Source of the DNA: Psychroflexus salis
GTDB taxonomy: Bacteria; Bacteroidota; Bacteroidia; Flavobacteriales; Flavobacteriaceae
Direction: 5' to 3'
DNA: 64,000 bases
Assembly: GCF_014640175.1 (NCBI RefSeq)
Contig: NZ_BMGL01000006.1
Coordinates: 124,001-188,000 of the forward strand
The notes below the pieces were generated by a model that saw nothing but the letters and a program-made list of their open reading frames with translations, had not been told where the DNA came from and ran no database searches. Below, in pieces: positions 50,404 through 60,569 of the stretch. Numbering within the stretch: the stretch's first letter is position 1; each line of letters starts with the position of its first letter. A program made the position numbers and the translations under genes.

Positions 50404-50640
50404 ATGAAGATTTTTACAAACCTGTGGAGCGCAATCGGCTTTAGATACTTAGTTATCTTAATTTTTGCAGCAATTTTATGGATTGTTTTTCAATTTGTAT
50501 TCGAAGAAATAACCAAAATTCATATGGGAATAGCAGCAATAATAGCAATTATACTATCGCCTAGAATGAAAACCATAAAGTCTCAAAACCAAACTACTTA
50601 CCACATGAAATGGTGGGCATTTAAGTTTATTAAAATTTAA
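50404..50640 (+). CDS. Small membrane protein of unknown function
   Basis: This 78-residue protein has two hydrophobic segments (about residues 13-33 and 40-53) and a basic C-terminus (HMKWWAFKFIKI). It overlaps the 3' end of the convergent TPR gene by 11 nt. The ATG fits a real start, and the protein resembles other tiny flavobacterial inner-membrane proteins, though I know no named family. Confidence 0.6.
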   Translation: MKIFTNLWSAIGFRYLVILIFAAILWIVFQFVFEEITKIHMGIAAIIAIILSPRMKTIKSQNQTTYHMKWWAFKFIKI

Positions 50641-53600
50641 TTACTCGATTAGACTTTGTTTTAGTAGAGTCTGTTTCTTGGGTTGCTTCCACTTCTACCG
50701 AAGAATTTTTTTGAGCAATTTCTTGTTTCATGGTATAAAGTTCAGCCTTAACTTCGGTTAAAATTTCTGGATAAGCTGTGGCGCTTTTTTCTAAGCTTTC
50801 TAATATATAGGTGGCATTAAAAGCATCATCTAAGGCATAATAATTTTTTGCCATAATGATCAAGCCTTTAAAGCCAAATTCTTTAAATCTTGAATAATTT
50901 TTGGTTAGTTTTTTAACTGCTTCAGTTGAAGCTTGAAATTCGCCTTTTCGATGTTTAAAATAGGCATCATAATAAATGGCTTCTGCAGCTAATTTACCTG
51001 TTGCACTTTCTTGTACTATGGCATAAGCTTCCTCGGCTTCATTTTCTCGATCGATTTTCATGTAAGCTCTTGCAGAAAACAAATAAGCATCGTTTACAGC
51101 GCGTTCTTCAACCGATTTTAAATCTTTTACCTTACTGGCATAAGTTATAGTTTCTTCAAAATTTTCGGTATGGTAGTAGGCTTTCATTAAGTTGGATACG
51201 GCAAAAACAACATTTTGTGTAAATTGGGCTTTAGTCTCCAACTGCTTCAGTATAGGAATGGCTTCTGTGTAATTTTCTTCTTCTAAATATACTTGTGCTG
51301 ATCTTGAAAGGGCCGTTTCAGTAAATTCTGATGTTGAAGCTTCAATTACTTCTTTAAAGTAAGCTAAACTTTCTTGTTTATCGCCTTGATTGTATAGCAA
51401 TTGAGCTAAATAAAAATTTGCCTTTAAACTATGTATCCCTTTGGGGAATTGGTTAATATACTTTTTAAATCCTAGTATAGCTTTTTGGTTGTTTCCAGAA
51501 AGAAATGGTTTTTCAGCAGATTCGAATGTTGCATTATCAACATCGGAATCGGCAAGATCTACAAAGTCCAAATTATTTACCCAAGCTGCATAAGTTTCAG
51601 GTTTACCTTGGTCTATATAAATTAATCTAACAGTATTTACGGCTTGTGCTGCTTGTTCTGAATTAGGATAATTGGCCACTAATTGCTTCAAAGTATTTAA
51701 GGCCTTTTCGTTTTGATTAGCATTGTAAAAAATTAACCCTTTTTTTGATAAGGCTCTTGGTTTTAAAACAGAATTAGGATGCTCATCTATAATTTTTTGA
51801 TATGCATTTAAGGCTTGAGGTTGATTGTTTTCTGCACTGTAAGTATTTGCTAATTCGTAAAGTGCATTATCGCGGTATGGTGATGATGTAAACTGTATTA
51901 AAAAATTACTGAGGTCATCTATTTTTCGGTTATTACGGTCTACAAAACCATAACTAATTGCTTTTTGAAAAAATGCATAATCGTTATTAAAACCTTGCAT
52001 AGCCAAAGCTTTATTGTAAGCTTCCATGGCTGGCCAGTAGTTCCCCGATGCAAAATGTACATCGCCTAAACGAACATAAGCATCGTGTTGCAAAGCTTTA
52101 TCTTTAGCAGCAGATGCAAAAAAATTAAAGTAAGTTTGTGCTTGTTCGTAATTTTTATTTTTAAAATAGGCATATCCTAAATTATAATTTACATCTTCAT
52201 ATTCGGCAGTAGATTTGGCTAAAACTGAATTAGAAAATTGCTTAAAACCAACAATAGCATCTGTATAACTTCCTTGCAAATAATCAATTTCGGCTATCCA
52301 AAATTGTGTTTTAGCTAATATTTTCTTATCGTGTGGCTGATTAATTGATTTTTTTAAATACGTTTTAGCTTCACTAAGCTTATTTTCGTTAAATAGTTCG
52401 ATTGCATAGCTGTAGGTTACTTTTTGATATTGTTTTTTATCATCATAATTTTTACTTCCTTCTAAAAGAAGCAAAGCTTTAGGATAGTTTTTTTCGGCCA
52501 GATAGGCTCCAATCAATAAGCTTCCAACTTCGTCAGCTTGATTTGAAGTGGGATACTTTTCTAAAAATTGAGTCAATACTTCGGGAACACTTGTGTAAAC
52601 ATTTCCTAACTCGTAACTCAATTTTGCATAATTTAAAAATGCATCTTCTTGTATTTCTAAATTAAAATCGAGTTCAGAAACATTTTTAAAAGCATTCAAG
52701 GCTTCAGATTTAGCATCGTTTTTTAAATATGATTGTGCTAAATGATAATATGCTTTTTGGGCAACTTCATCTTTACCACCAATTATTTTATTAAATTCTG
52801 AAGCTGCCTTTTGATAATCTTCTTGCATAAAATAAGCATAACCTAGTTGGTAATGGTCTACATTACTCCATTTTCCACGTTCGCCTTCGTAAGCTTCTAA
52901 ATAAGGAACAGCTTCTTGATACTCTTCAAGATTGAAATAACTTTCACCAATAATTTTGTTTAATTGAGATTGCTCTTGGTAATTGGCTTTTTTTAATTTT
53001 TCTTTTGCTGAAGCAATGGCTTCTTCAAAATTTCCAGCTTTAAAGTTCATATCACTTTTAAAATAAGCCATATCTTGTTTAAAGTTCGGGTCTGCTTCTA
53101 CTTCACTAAATAATTCTTTTGCTTTTCGGTAATCGTTTTCTGCGTAGGCAATATAACCGAGATAGTATTTGGCCTGTGAACCAAATTCTGTATCATTTTT
53201 AACCCTATTAAAATAGGTGTTTGCTCTTTTAAAGTCATCGCTTTTAAAAGATGCATAAGCAAATTTAAAATAATATTCAGATTGTAAACCTTTATCTAAG
53301 TTATAAGCGTCAACCTGGTTAAACCATCTTCTAGACTGTGCAAAATTAGCTATATCGAAATAATAATTTCCAACCAAAAAAGCGGCTTCATTGCGTTTAT
53401 TACTATTGGGGTTGTTCCGAATAAAACCTTCCATTGCTATAGCTGCATTGGATTGATTTAATTTAAGTGCTGCACTTATCTCGTAAAATGCTGCATTGGT
53501 TTTTAACTGAGTTTGATTTGTGGTTTCCTTTACATCGCTAAATAATTTTTGTGCAGGTACATACTGCTGTTTTTGGTATAGATCTAAGGCACCTTGAAAA

Positions 53601-53695
53601 GTACTAATAAGGTTAAGATGTGCTTCAGATTGTTGAGCAAAAATAAGATTAAAAGGAATTATTAAAAGAAATAGAAAAACTACAAAATTGCGCAT
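50630..53695 (-). CDS. Large tetratricopeptide-repeat periplasmic protein
   Basis: The start is set at MRNFVVFLFLLIIPFN, 8 codons inside the longest frame, where a signal peptide begins (ending FAQQ). The 1021-residue protein consists almost entirely of TPR-like helical hairpins (e.g. AKYYLGYIAYAENDYRKAKELF, VNYNLGYAYFKNKNYEQAQTYF), about 20-25 repeats, with a disordered C-terminus (VEATQETDSTKTKSNRVIKF). TPR arrays act as protein-protein scaffolds. It probably sits in the periplasm or in the outer-membrane assembly machinery. It overlaps the small ORF in front by 11 nt. Confidence 0.87.
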   Translation of the reverse strand: MRNFVVFLFLLIIPFNLIFAQQSEAHLNLISTFQGALDLYQKQQYVPAQKLFSDVKETTNQTQLKTNAAFYEISAALKLNQSNAAIAMEGFIRNNPNSNKRNEAAFLVGNYYFDIANFAQSRRWFNQVDAYNLDKGLQSEYYFKFAYASFKSDDFKRANTYFNRVKNDTEFGSQAKYYLGYIAYAENDYRKAKELFSEVEADPNFKQDMAYFKSDMNFKAGNFEEAIASAKEKLKKANYQEQSQLNKIIGESYFNLEEYQEAVPYLEAYEGERGKWSNVDHYQLGYAYFMQEDYQKAASEFNKIIGGKDEVAQKAYYHLAQSYLKNDAKSEALNAFKNVSELDFNLEIQEDAFLNYAKLSYELGNVYTSVPEVLTQFLEKYPTSNQADEVGSLLIGAYLAEKNYPKALLLLEGSKNYDDKKQYQKVTYSYAIELFNENKLSEAKTYLKKSINQPHDKKILAKTQFWIAEIDYLQGSYTDAIVGFKQFSNSVLAKSTAEYEDVNYNLGYAYFKNKNYEQAQTYFNFFASAAKDKALQHDAYVRLGDVHFASGNYWPAMEAYNKALAMQGFNNDYAFFQKAISYGFVDRNNRKIDDLSNFLIQFTSSPYRDNALYELANTYSAENNQPQALNAYQKIIDEHPNSVLKPRALSKKGLIFYNANQNEKALNTLKQLVANYPNSEQAAQAVNTVRLIYIDQGKPETYAAWVNNLDFVDLADSDVDNATFESAEKPFLSGNNQKAILGFKKYINQFPKGIHSLKANFYLAQLLYNQGDKQESLAYFKEVIEASTSEFTETALSRSAQVYLEEENYTEAIPILKQLETKAQFTQNVVFAVSNLMKAYYHTENFEETITYASKVKDLKSVEERAVNDAYLFSARAYMKIDRENEAEEAYAIVQESATGKLAAEAIYYDAYFKHRKGEFQASTEAVKKLTKNYSRFKEFGFKGLIIMAKNYYALDDAFNATYILESLEKSATAYPEILTEVKAELYTMKQEIAQKNSSVEVEATQETDSTKTKSNRVIKF

Positions 53696-53781
53696 ATAGG
53701 TTTGTTTTAAACTAGCCAAAGATAGAAATATATCTATAGATGTAAACGTAAAAAAACAGAATAATTGTATGAGTAAATTTA

Positions 53782-54348
53782 CTATTGGTTGTATTTTTTT
53801 TGAAATTTTTGGTATAAATAAAAACCAAAATTACCAAACATAAAACCCATTGTAAAGCCAACTAAAATATCGCCTGGATAATGCACACCTATATAAATAC
53901 GGCTATAAGTTATAACAAAAGACCAAAGTAACAACCAGTATATAATTTTTGGATAAACCGGTTTTAATACACGGCTTATAAAAATTGCTATAGCCATGCT
54001 ACTAGATGCGTGAGCAGAATAAAAACCAAAGTTGCCGCAGCGTTTAGCAGAAAAACGAGCAAATTCCATGAAATCTTCGTTGCAGGGTCTTGGACGTTCG
54101 AAAAAATACTTAAAGAACCCAGCTAATTGATCGTTTAAGGCAACTAAAATTAGTGCAATAAGTAAAGTAATACCAAGACTTTTTAAATTGTATTTTTTAT
54201 AAATTACAAAAAGTAAAAAAAGGTATAAAGGAATTGATGTCCATTTTTCTGTAATGATAATCCAAAACCAATCCCATTCTCTACTGCCTAAATTATTTAG
54301 GTATAAGAATAATTGGGTATCCCATTCTATGAATTGGTCTAACAACAT
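53782..54348 (-). CDS. PAP2 family phosphatase
   Basis: This 188-residue membrane protein has five to six hydrophobic segments and the three PAP2 catalytic motifs: KYFFERPRP (K-x6-RP), YSAHASS (PSGH-like) and SRIYIGVHYPGD (SR-x5-H-x3-D). It probably dephosphorylates a lipid phosphate such as undecaprenyl diphosphate or phosphatidylglycerol phosphate. Its start overlaps the stop of the upstream membrane gene as TAATG. Confidence 0.92.
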   Translation of the reverse strand: MLLDQFIEWDTQLFLYLNNLGSREWDWFWIIITEKWTSIPLYLFLLFVIYKKYNLKSLGITLLIALILVALNDQLAGFFKYFFERPRPCNEDFMEFARFSAKRCGNFGFYSAHASSSMAIAIFISRVLKPVYPKIIYWLLLWSFVITYSRIYIGVHYPGDILVGFTMGFMFGNFGFYLYQKFQKKYNQ

Positions 54349-54956
54349 TAAGATTGTTTAATTGAATTTTGTTTTTTACTAAGGTAATAAAATTCGCCTA
54401 TAGAAATTAGTATTATGCTATAACCTAAAAGCTCTATGCTTTCTTCTGATGCATCTTTAATAGTTCTAAAAAAGCCATCTCCCATTAAATTTTCCCAATT
54501 GGTTCCTTTTCCATAGAGGCGAGAAAAAACATGTAGAGTAAACAAACCTACCGTAAAAACTCCAAATGCAAACTGATGTTGAATTTCTGCAACTTGTTTC
54601 CAAAAAGGTTTTCCGTGTTTTAATAAAATTATAATAGCAATAGCTACAACACTAAACGCAAGAATTTGCCATAAGCCATCGAAGAAACCGTCTAAAATTG
54701 AATCTAATTCTCGAATTAAATGCGTTAAAAAAAACAAGCTTAAAACAGCATTAAAGTAACGAAAAGCTTCGAATTTTATACTTGTAAAAGCTAAAAAAAG
54801 AACACCTATAAGCAAGAATATTTCTTGCGTTCGCTCTGTAAAAGAATCTTCTTTAAACTCACCAGTCATAAAATCTAATTTAATCATGTAAGTCGCAAAA
54901 AATAAAACTAAAGCATAAATAGGAAAACGTAAAAAGGTGGGTAGTAAATTACGCAT
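54348..54956 (-). CDS. Multi-pass membrane protein of unknown function
   Basis: This 202-residue protein has about six hydrophobic segments (about residues 10-27, 43-58, 66-80, 93-110, 128-145, 175-192) and charged loops. It carries HLIRELDSILDGFFDGLW and ETFR-less conserved stretches that I do not recognise. It is translationally coupled (TAATG) to the PAP2 gene and may work with it on a lipid substrate. Confidence 0.65.
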   Translation of the reverse strand: MRNLLPTFLRFPIYALVLFFATYMIKLDFMTGEFKEDSFTERTQEIFLLIGVLFLAFTSIKFEAFRYFNAVLSLFFLTHLIRELDSILDGFFDGLWQILAFSVVAIAIIILLKHGKPFWKQVAEIQHQFAFGVFTVGLFTLHVFSRLYGKGTNWENLMGDGFFRTIKDASEESIELLGYSIILISIGEFYYLSKKQNSIKQS

Positions 54957-55025
54957 ATTGAATTTTGTTGTTAAATATTAGGCAGCAAAGAAACAAAAAA
55001 TATTTGTTGTGTATAATAGCAAATA

Positions 55026-55053
55026 AAAAAGCCCCTATAAATAGAGGCTTTTT
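55026..55053 (-). terminator. Terminator of the Oar-like receptor gene
   Basis: AAAAAGCCcCTAT pairs with ATAGaGGCTTTTT (one mismatch) around a 2-nt loop, 21 nt past the stop at 55074. Confidence 0.8.
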
Positions 55054-55073
55054 AAATACATGAGTAATGAGAA

Positions 55074-58000
55074 TTAATTAAAGGTATAACGAACCCCTAA
55101 CTGTAATCTCCAAGTATCGCCAATACTATTGGTATTTCTAAACGTTTCAGTTGGTAATTCTGATGTTCCAGAAACCGTATTCATTCTATACACTGGTTCA
55201 CCTTGGGCATTTCTTCCACGGAAATTTAACAAATTGGTTTGATTTGCAAATTCTGGTACTCCCCAATCTGAATTCAATAAATTACCAAAATTCAAGAAAT
55301 CTAAAGAAAATTGAATTTTGTTTTTATTATCGTTGGTTAACGCCACGTCTTGAGTTAAACGCAAATCAAAACGATGTAACCAAGGTCTTAATGCAGCATT
55401 TCGCTCTGCAATACTTCCTCTATTTTCGCTTAAATAATCGTCTTGATTAATGTAGTTATCTAAAGCTGCTGCTTGTTCTGAAGCAGAAATAACTCGATCT
55501 CCAGCATTGTAAGCTTCAAAATTTAACTCTGATGCGCTATTAGGAATGTACATTAAACGATTAGACGAGTCTCCAAAATTACCCGAATACGTATAACTAA
55601 ACCTTCCTGCGTTGCTTCCTTGATAAAATACAGAAATTGTTGTGTTTTCGGTTTGATAAGCTACATTACCAATAACACGATGTGGCACATCGAAAGCAGA
55701 GTAGCTTAATTCTGGATTATTTCGATCTTCTTTTACTGTACTTGCCCAAAGCGATTGTGCTTGGCTACCACCAGATGCATCTAAATCGCGAGAGCGAGAA
55801 TGTGTATAAGCCGCAAAAGCAGAAAAACCATTATCGAATTCCTTAGAGAATTGAGCTGTAAGGGAATAGTAGTCTGCTTTTTTATTAGCATTGGTTAACA
55901 AGAAAACATTTCTAAACTGGTCGTCGTTGGAGTAGCTTCCTTCCCAATAAGGACGCTGATCTGGACCACTTAACAGTCCGTCTGGTTCTCTCAAAACTGC
56001 ATTATAAGCTATAGGTGTGGTAACATCTTTCGAATAAATAAATTCTAAGGTACCTACAATTCCGTAAGGTAATTGTTGATCTACAGCTAAGTTAGATCTC
56101 CATACTTGTGGAAGTTTGAAATTTTTATCGGTTAGATTTAACTCATTTGATAAAGTTTGTTCAGGATTTTCAGGATTACCGAAAGTTACGTCAGGATCGA
56201 ATTGCCAGTTTGAATCAAAAATACCTGAATTAGCTACTTCTTCGCCTTCAAAGCCTAAACCTCCACGTACAACACCCGAACCATTTACTTGGTTAGATAA
56301 CCATACAAAAGGCAATCTACCAGAAAAAACACCTGTTCCGCCACGTACTTGAGTTGTTCCATCTCCATTAACATCCCAGTTGAAACCAACTCTTGGAGAC
56401 CACAACGGATTTACATCTGGGAACTGGCTTACATCTGGAGTAAACGTATTACCATCTAAATCTTGAAAGCCCCAATTTTCTGAAATAAATGCTGAATTTC
56501 CTGGTGTTCTTCTTGCTTCAACTAAATTGTTTAACAATTGATTACTTGGAATTGGCGTGTCGTAAAAAGGTAAGTCTACACGTAAACCAGCAGTTAACTT
56601 TAGGTTATCGTTTACTTGCCATTCATCTTGTAAATATAGACCAAGTTGATTAAAAATAGTTTGGTCGGTAGGTGGTGTAGTTGAACCATCTAAGGCATAA
56701 CTTCTTGCAAATGCATCAGGTAAAGCACCTGGAATTCGGTTAATAATAGCATCTTCAAAAGCTTGGTATGTATTGAAACGATAAAAGCCATTAAAAACAG
56801 GATTAAATGCATTATCGAAAGTCATTCGTTCAAAATTTACACCAGCGGTAAATTTATGTTCTTTATAGAAGTACGAAAAATCGTTCGTTATATTAAAAAT
56901 ATCATTTTCTAGTAAATTTCCAACCGAAAATAATTCATTTCCTAAAGAAAAATAATACAATGGGTCACCTGCTGGTCCTGGTTCTAAAACTTCAATAAAT
57001 GGAAAAGCTTGTCCACCCGGAATACCGCGTTTTGGATCTTGAACAGATGTATAACCCACATTTAATTGATTAGACATATTTTTTCCTAAAACCGATGTTA
57101 ATTCACCTACAAAAGAAGTTACTTCCCGATCATTAGTATAGTTGGTATTTCTAAAATTCATGGCTTCAATGCCAGTTCTAGAAGTGTTTCTGTAACGTGT
57201 ATCGATAAACCGAATTGAGTTACCATTAGTTGGTACATCGTTAAAAGCAGTATAACGATTGTAACGTGCCATAAATTTATGATCTTTATTAATGTTCCAA
57301 TCTAGTCTTGCATTAAATCGAGTTTGTTCTGAAGCAAAGCTGTAACCTTCGAAGGCTCCAGTTTGATAACCATATAAATCTAACATATTGTTTCTTACAT
57401 CTTGTAGCAAATCTGCTGGCACACGAGAGACAGAAACGTTATCTGGTGTTTCTCCTGGTCGTAAGGCTCTTTTATTAAAACTTGGCACCAATTCTTCTTC
57501 TTCTTCATAAGAAACAAAAAAGAACAATTTATCTTTAATAATTGGGCCGCCTACTGTAAAACCTTGAATTTCAGTTTTAGCATCGTTTTTATTTAAACGC
57601 AAGTCTCCTACCAAATCGCCCGTCATTTGATCATTACGTAGAAAGTAATAAGCAGAACCTTTAAAATTATTGTTACCCGATTTAGTAACTGCATTAACCG
57701 AAGCTCCTGTAAAGCCAGCTGTTCTTACATCGTAAGGAGCTAAATTTACTTGCACTTCTTCAATTGCATCTAACGAGACTGGGTTACCACCAGCAAATTG
57801 AGAACTTCCTAAACCAAAGTTATTATTGTAAATATTACCATCTATGGTATAGTTATTAAATCTGCTTGAAGTACCAGCAAAAGATGTTCCGTTAGATTGC
57901 GGAGTTAAACGTGTAAAATCGTTAATGCTTCTACTTATAGTTGGTAAAGCATCAATTTTTTTTCGCGATAAGTTTGTAGAAGCTCCCGTTTTAGATGGAT

Positions 58001-58379
58001 CTGAAATTCCACGTTTAGAAGAAACTATCACTTCATCTAATAAACCACCAGTTTTCATGGTTACTTTTAAATTATAACTTTGTCCTAAGCCTAAATTAAT
58101 GTCTGTGTAGCTTTGGTCTTCAAAACCTATATAACTTACAATTACTTGGTAAGGACCACCAACACGTACATTCGGAAAGTAAAATTGACCATCAAAATTA
58201 GTTGTAGTTTGGTAAGTTGTTCCAGATGGTAGGTGTTTGGCCTGCACTTCGGCATCCATAAGAGGTATTCCTGCATCGTCTTTAACAGCTCCTTGCATAC
58301 TCGATGTAGTAACTCCTTGCGCAAATGCTCCAAAAGAGCATAACAGGATAAAAAACAGTAAAATTTGTTTCATTTTCAT
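55074..58379 (-). CDS. Large TonB-dependent receptor, Oar/OmpA-related type
   Basis: The start is placed at MKMKQILLFFILLCSFG, 16 codons inside the longest frame, where the signal peptide begins (ending AFAQ). The 1101-residue protein has a carboxypeptidase-regulatory domain (about 28-115), a plug (about 130-245, RSINDFTRLTPQSNGTSFAGTSSRFNNYTIDGN) and a long barrel ending in RYTFN. This is the Oar-like class of Bacteroidota TonB receptors, some of which are linked to protein or pilus-like surface export. No SusD or DUF4249 partner follows. It is preceded and followed by well-defined control elements (terminator at 55026). Confidence 0.9.
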   Translation of the reverse strand: MKMKQILLFFILLCSFGAFAQGVTTSSMQGAVKDDAGIPLMDAEVQAKHLPSGTTYQTTTNFDGQFYFPNVRVGGPYQVIVSYIGFEDQSYTDINLGLGQSYNLKVTMKTGGLLDEVIVSSKRGISDPSKTGASTNLSRKKIDALPTISRSINDFTRLTPQSNGTSFAGTSSRFNNYTIDGNIYNNNFGLGSSQFAGGNPVSLDAIEEVQVNLAPYDVRTAGFTGASVNAVTKSGNNNFKGSAYYFLRNDQMTGDLVGDLRLNKNDAKTEIQGFTVGGPIIKDKLFFFVSYEEEEELVPSFNKRALRPGETPDNVSVSRVPADLLQDVRNNMLDLYGYQTGAFEGYSFASEQTRFNARLDWNINKDHKFMARYNRYTAFNDVPTNGNSIRFIDTRYRNTSRTGIEAMNFRNTNYTNDREVTSFVGELTSVLGKNMSNQLNVGYTSVQDPKRGIPGGQAFPFIEVLEPGPAGDPLYYFSLGNELFSVGNLLENDIFNITNDFSYFYKEHKFTAGVNFERMTFDNAFNPVFNGFYRFNTYQAFEDAIINRIPGALPDAFARSYALDGSTTPPTDQTIFNQLGLYLQDEWQVNDNLKLTAGLRVDLPFYDTPIPSNQLLNNLVEARRTPGNSAFISENWGFQDLDGNTFTPDVSQFPDVNPLWSPRVGFNWDVNGDGTTQVRGGTGVFSGRLPFVWLSNQVNGSGVVRGGLGFEGEEVANSGIFDSNWQFDPDVTFGNPENPEQTLSNELNLTDKNFKLPQVWRSNLAVDQQLPYGIVGTLEFIYSKDVTTPIAYNAVLREPDGLLSGPDQRPYWEGSYSNDDQFRNVFLLTNANKKADYYSLTAQFSKEFDNGFSAFAAYTHSRSRDLDASGGSQAQSLWASTVKEDRNNPELSYSAFDVPHRVIGNVAYQTENTTISVFYQGSNAGRFSYTYSGNFGDSSNRLMYIPNSASELNFEAYNAGDRVISASEQAAALDNYINQDDYLSENRGSIAERNAALRPWLHRFDLRLTQDVALTNDNKNKIQFSLDFLNFGNLLNSDWGVPEFANQTNLLNFRGRNAQGEPVYRMNTVSGTSELPTETFRNTNSIGDTWRLQLGVRYTFN

Positions 58380-58495
58380 TGTGTTTTTGTTTATATATAT
58401 TTTTATACAAATCAAATGAAAACTCAAGCATCATAGGTCACTTAATAGTCAAGACTGTTTTATTTTAATGTAAATAATTTCAGTTAATATTAGTT

Positions 58496-58960
58496 TTAGG
58501 TTAATAATGAAATACCTGCTTGATTTTTAACTTCATTTATACTAAAAGCACTTTGCGTATTAGCTATATGTGGTATATCGGTTAATTTATTCACCATAAA
58601 ACTTCTATACTCAGTAATATTTTTAACTCTAATTTTCAGTAAGTAATCGTAGGTACCGCTAATGTGAAAGCATTCCAATACTTCATTTAAATCTTTTATT
58701 TTACTTTCAAATTCCAATAAATAAGCTTGACTATGCTTAGTTAATTGTATCATACAAAAGGACAAAAACTCTTTTTCAATTTTTTCTGTATTAAGTTGTA
58801 TAGTATATTGCTGAATAACTTTGTTTCTTTCTAACTGCTTTATGCGTTCATAAACAGCTGTAGCAGATAAATTTACCTGACTAGCTAAAGCTTTTACACT
58901 TTGTTTTGCATCAGATTGAAGCAACTCTAATAGCAATTTATCGGTTGAGTCTAATTTCAT
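58496..58960 (-). CDS. Lrp/AsnC family transcriptional regulator
   Basis: This 154-residue protein has an N-terminal helix-turn-helix (about residues 5-55, LDSTDKLLLELLQSDAKQSVKALASQVNLSATAVYERI) and a C-terminal RAM ligand-binding domain (CFHISGTYDYLLKIRV). It binds amino acids and probably regulates the divergent methionine gamma-lyase-like gene, whose start is 159 nt away. The shared region holds candidate repeats at 59000-59040. Confidence 0.92.
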   Translation of the reverse strand: MKLDSTDKLLLELLQSDAKQSVKALASQVNLSATAVYERIKQLERNKVIQQYTIQLNTEKIEKEFLSFCMIQLTKHSQAYLLEFESKIKDLNEVLECFHISGTYDYLLKIRVKNITEYRSFMVNKLTDIPHIANTQSAFSINEVKNQAGISLLT

Positions 58961-58999
58961 AATTGTAATATTTTCAGATTTAATTGATTTTATTAGATC

Positions 59000-59040
59000 A
59001 ATATAGAATATATATCTATTTTTTTAAACTAATATAGATT
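59000..59040. promoter_or_regulatory. Candidate Lrp-type operator in divergent region
   Basis: AATATAGAAT (59000-59009) and AATATAGATT (59031-59040) are direct repeats 31 nt apart, about three helical turns, and the first forms an inverted repeat with TCTAT at 59015-59019. This layout suits a multimeric Lrp-family protein. The role is inference. Confidence 0.4.
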
Positions 59041-59119
59041 ATTTTACTAATAAAATAACACACAATAGTATTTTAATTTATTTGTAATCATTTTTGATAC
59101 AATAAATAAAAAAATAATC

Positions 59120-60349
59120 ATGAAACACAAGCCTGCAAATCAAATACAAGATCTTCAATTTTTTGGAGAGTTTGGTGGTGTAAACCCATCCATATCAGAT
59201 TCTTCAACGTATACTTTTATGAATGCAAAAGCCATGATGGACACCTTTACAGGTGAACAAGCGGGTTGCTATTTGTATTCTAGACATAGTTCGCCAAGTA
59301 CTCAATATCTATCTGAAGCCTTAGCGAAGTTAGAAAATACCGAAGCTGCACAAGTTTTTGCTTCTGGAATGGGTGCCATTAGTTCTACTTTAATGCAATT
59401 GTGTAAAAAAGAAAACCATATCGTTTCTAGCAGAACTATTTATGGTGGCACTTATGCTTTTATGAAACATTTTTTACCTGAATTTGGAGTAGAAACCAGT
59501 TTTGTAGATATCACGAATATTCAAGCTGTTGAAGCTGCTATTACTTCACAAACAAAAGTTTTGTACTGTGAAACGTTAAGCAACCCCTTATTAGAAGTTG
59601 CAGACATTAAAGCCCTTTCTAAATTAGCTAAACAATACCATTTAAGCTTGGTGGTAGATAATACCTTTACTCCACTTTGCATTTCGCCAACACAACAGGG
59701 TGCGGACATTGTAATTCATAGTTTAACTAAATTTATTAATGGAAGTTCGGATGCAGTTGGCGGAGCAGTTTGTGGTAGTTCAGAATTTATTGAAAGCCTA
59801 AAAGATGTTAACCATGGTGCTGGAATGTTACTGGGGCAAACTATGGATACTCTACGAGCAGCATCAATTTTAAAAAACCTAAGGACTCTACCTATTCGAA
59901 TGCAAAAACATAGTGCCAACGCACTTTATTTAGCTGGATTTTTTGAGAGCTTAGGTTTACAATGTGCTTACCCTGGCTTACAAAGCCACAAAGGAAATCA
60001 AACTTTTCAAAATATTGGAAATGCTGAATTTGGATGCAGTGGACTGCTTACATTGGACTTAGGTTCAATTGAAAAGGCTACTCAGTTTATGGAATTGATG
60101 CAATACGAAAATGTGGGTTATTTAGCTGTTAGCTTAGGTTTTTATAAAACTTTATTTACTGCATCTGGAAGTTCTACTTCTTCAGAAATTCCTGAAGATG
60201 AACAAAAGGAAATGGGATTATCTGAAGGATTGGTTCGTTTTTCAATAGGTTTAGACCACGATATTAAAAGAACAGCAAATAAAATCCAAAAATGCTTAGT
60301 TGCCTGTGGTATATTAAATAATAAAACACAAATTGAAGTTACTGCCTAA
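59120..60349 (+). CDS. Cys/Met-metabolism PLP enzyme, methionine gamma-lyase-like
   Basis: This 409-residue enzyme belongs to the trans-sulfuration family. The PLP lysine is Lys204 in HSLTKFINGSSDAVGG, and the cofactor loops YSRHSSPSTQYLSEALAKLE and ASGMGAISSTLMQ are present. Possible activities are methionine gamma-lyase (methanethiol and 2-oxobutyrate), cystathionine gamma-lyase or O-acetylhomoserine sulfhydrylase. The divergent Lrp regulator, common beside methionine gamma-lyase genes, favours the first. A terminator follows. Substrate is not decided by sequence alone. Confidence 0.85.
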   Translation: MKHKPANQIQDLQFFGEFGGVNPSISDSSTYTFMNAKAMMDTFTGEQAGCYLYSRHSSPSTQYLSEALAKLENTEAAQVFASGMGAISSTLMQLCKKENHIVSSRTIYGGTYAFMKHFLPEFGVETSFVDITNIQAVEAAITSQTKVLYCETLSNPLLEVADIKALSKLAKQYHLSLVVDNTFTPLCISPTQQGADIVIHSLTKFINGSSDAVGGAVCGSSEFIESLKDVNHGAGMLLGQTMDTLRAASILKNLRTLPIRMQKHSANALYLAGFFESLGLQCAYPGLQSHKGNQTFQNIGNAEFGCSGLLTLDLGSIEKATQFMELMQYENVGYLAVSLGFYKTLFTASGSSTSSEIPEDEQKEMGLSEGLVRFSIGLDHDIKRTANKIQKCLVACGILNNKTQIEVTA

Positions 60350-60481
60350 TAACTAAGCATGTTTTAAGCAGTCACTTCAATTTTTCGATATGCTCAAGAG
60401 AATTTGCTTAAAAATAAAATTTTTCTTAAACGCTTCACATAATCATGTAATAAAGAAAATTTCTAGTGTAAATAAAGTTAT

Positions 60482-60510
60482 AAGCGAAGTTTAATTACTT
60501 CGCTTTTTTA
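60482..60510 (+). terminator. Terminator behind the gamma-lyase-like gene
   Basis: AAGCGAAGT pairs perfectly with ACTTCGCTT around a 6-nt loop and is followed by T's, 132 nt after the stop. Nothing else was seen in 60350-60481. Confidence 0.8.
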
Positions 60511-60569
60511 TTGGTATCCTAAAACAAAAGATTATTCAATTTACTTATAAGTTAGATAATAGCAATTGC

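Noticed and set aside
58961-59119. SAM riboswitch upstream of the gamma-lyase-like gene
   Set aside because: No conserved stem-loop elements are visible and the region is almost pure A/T.
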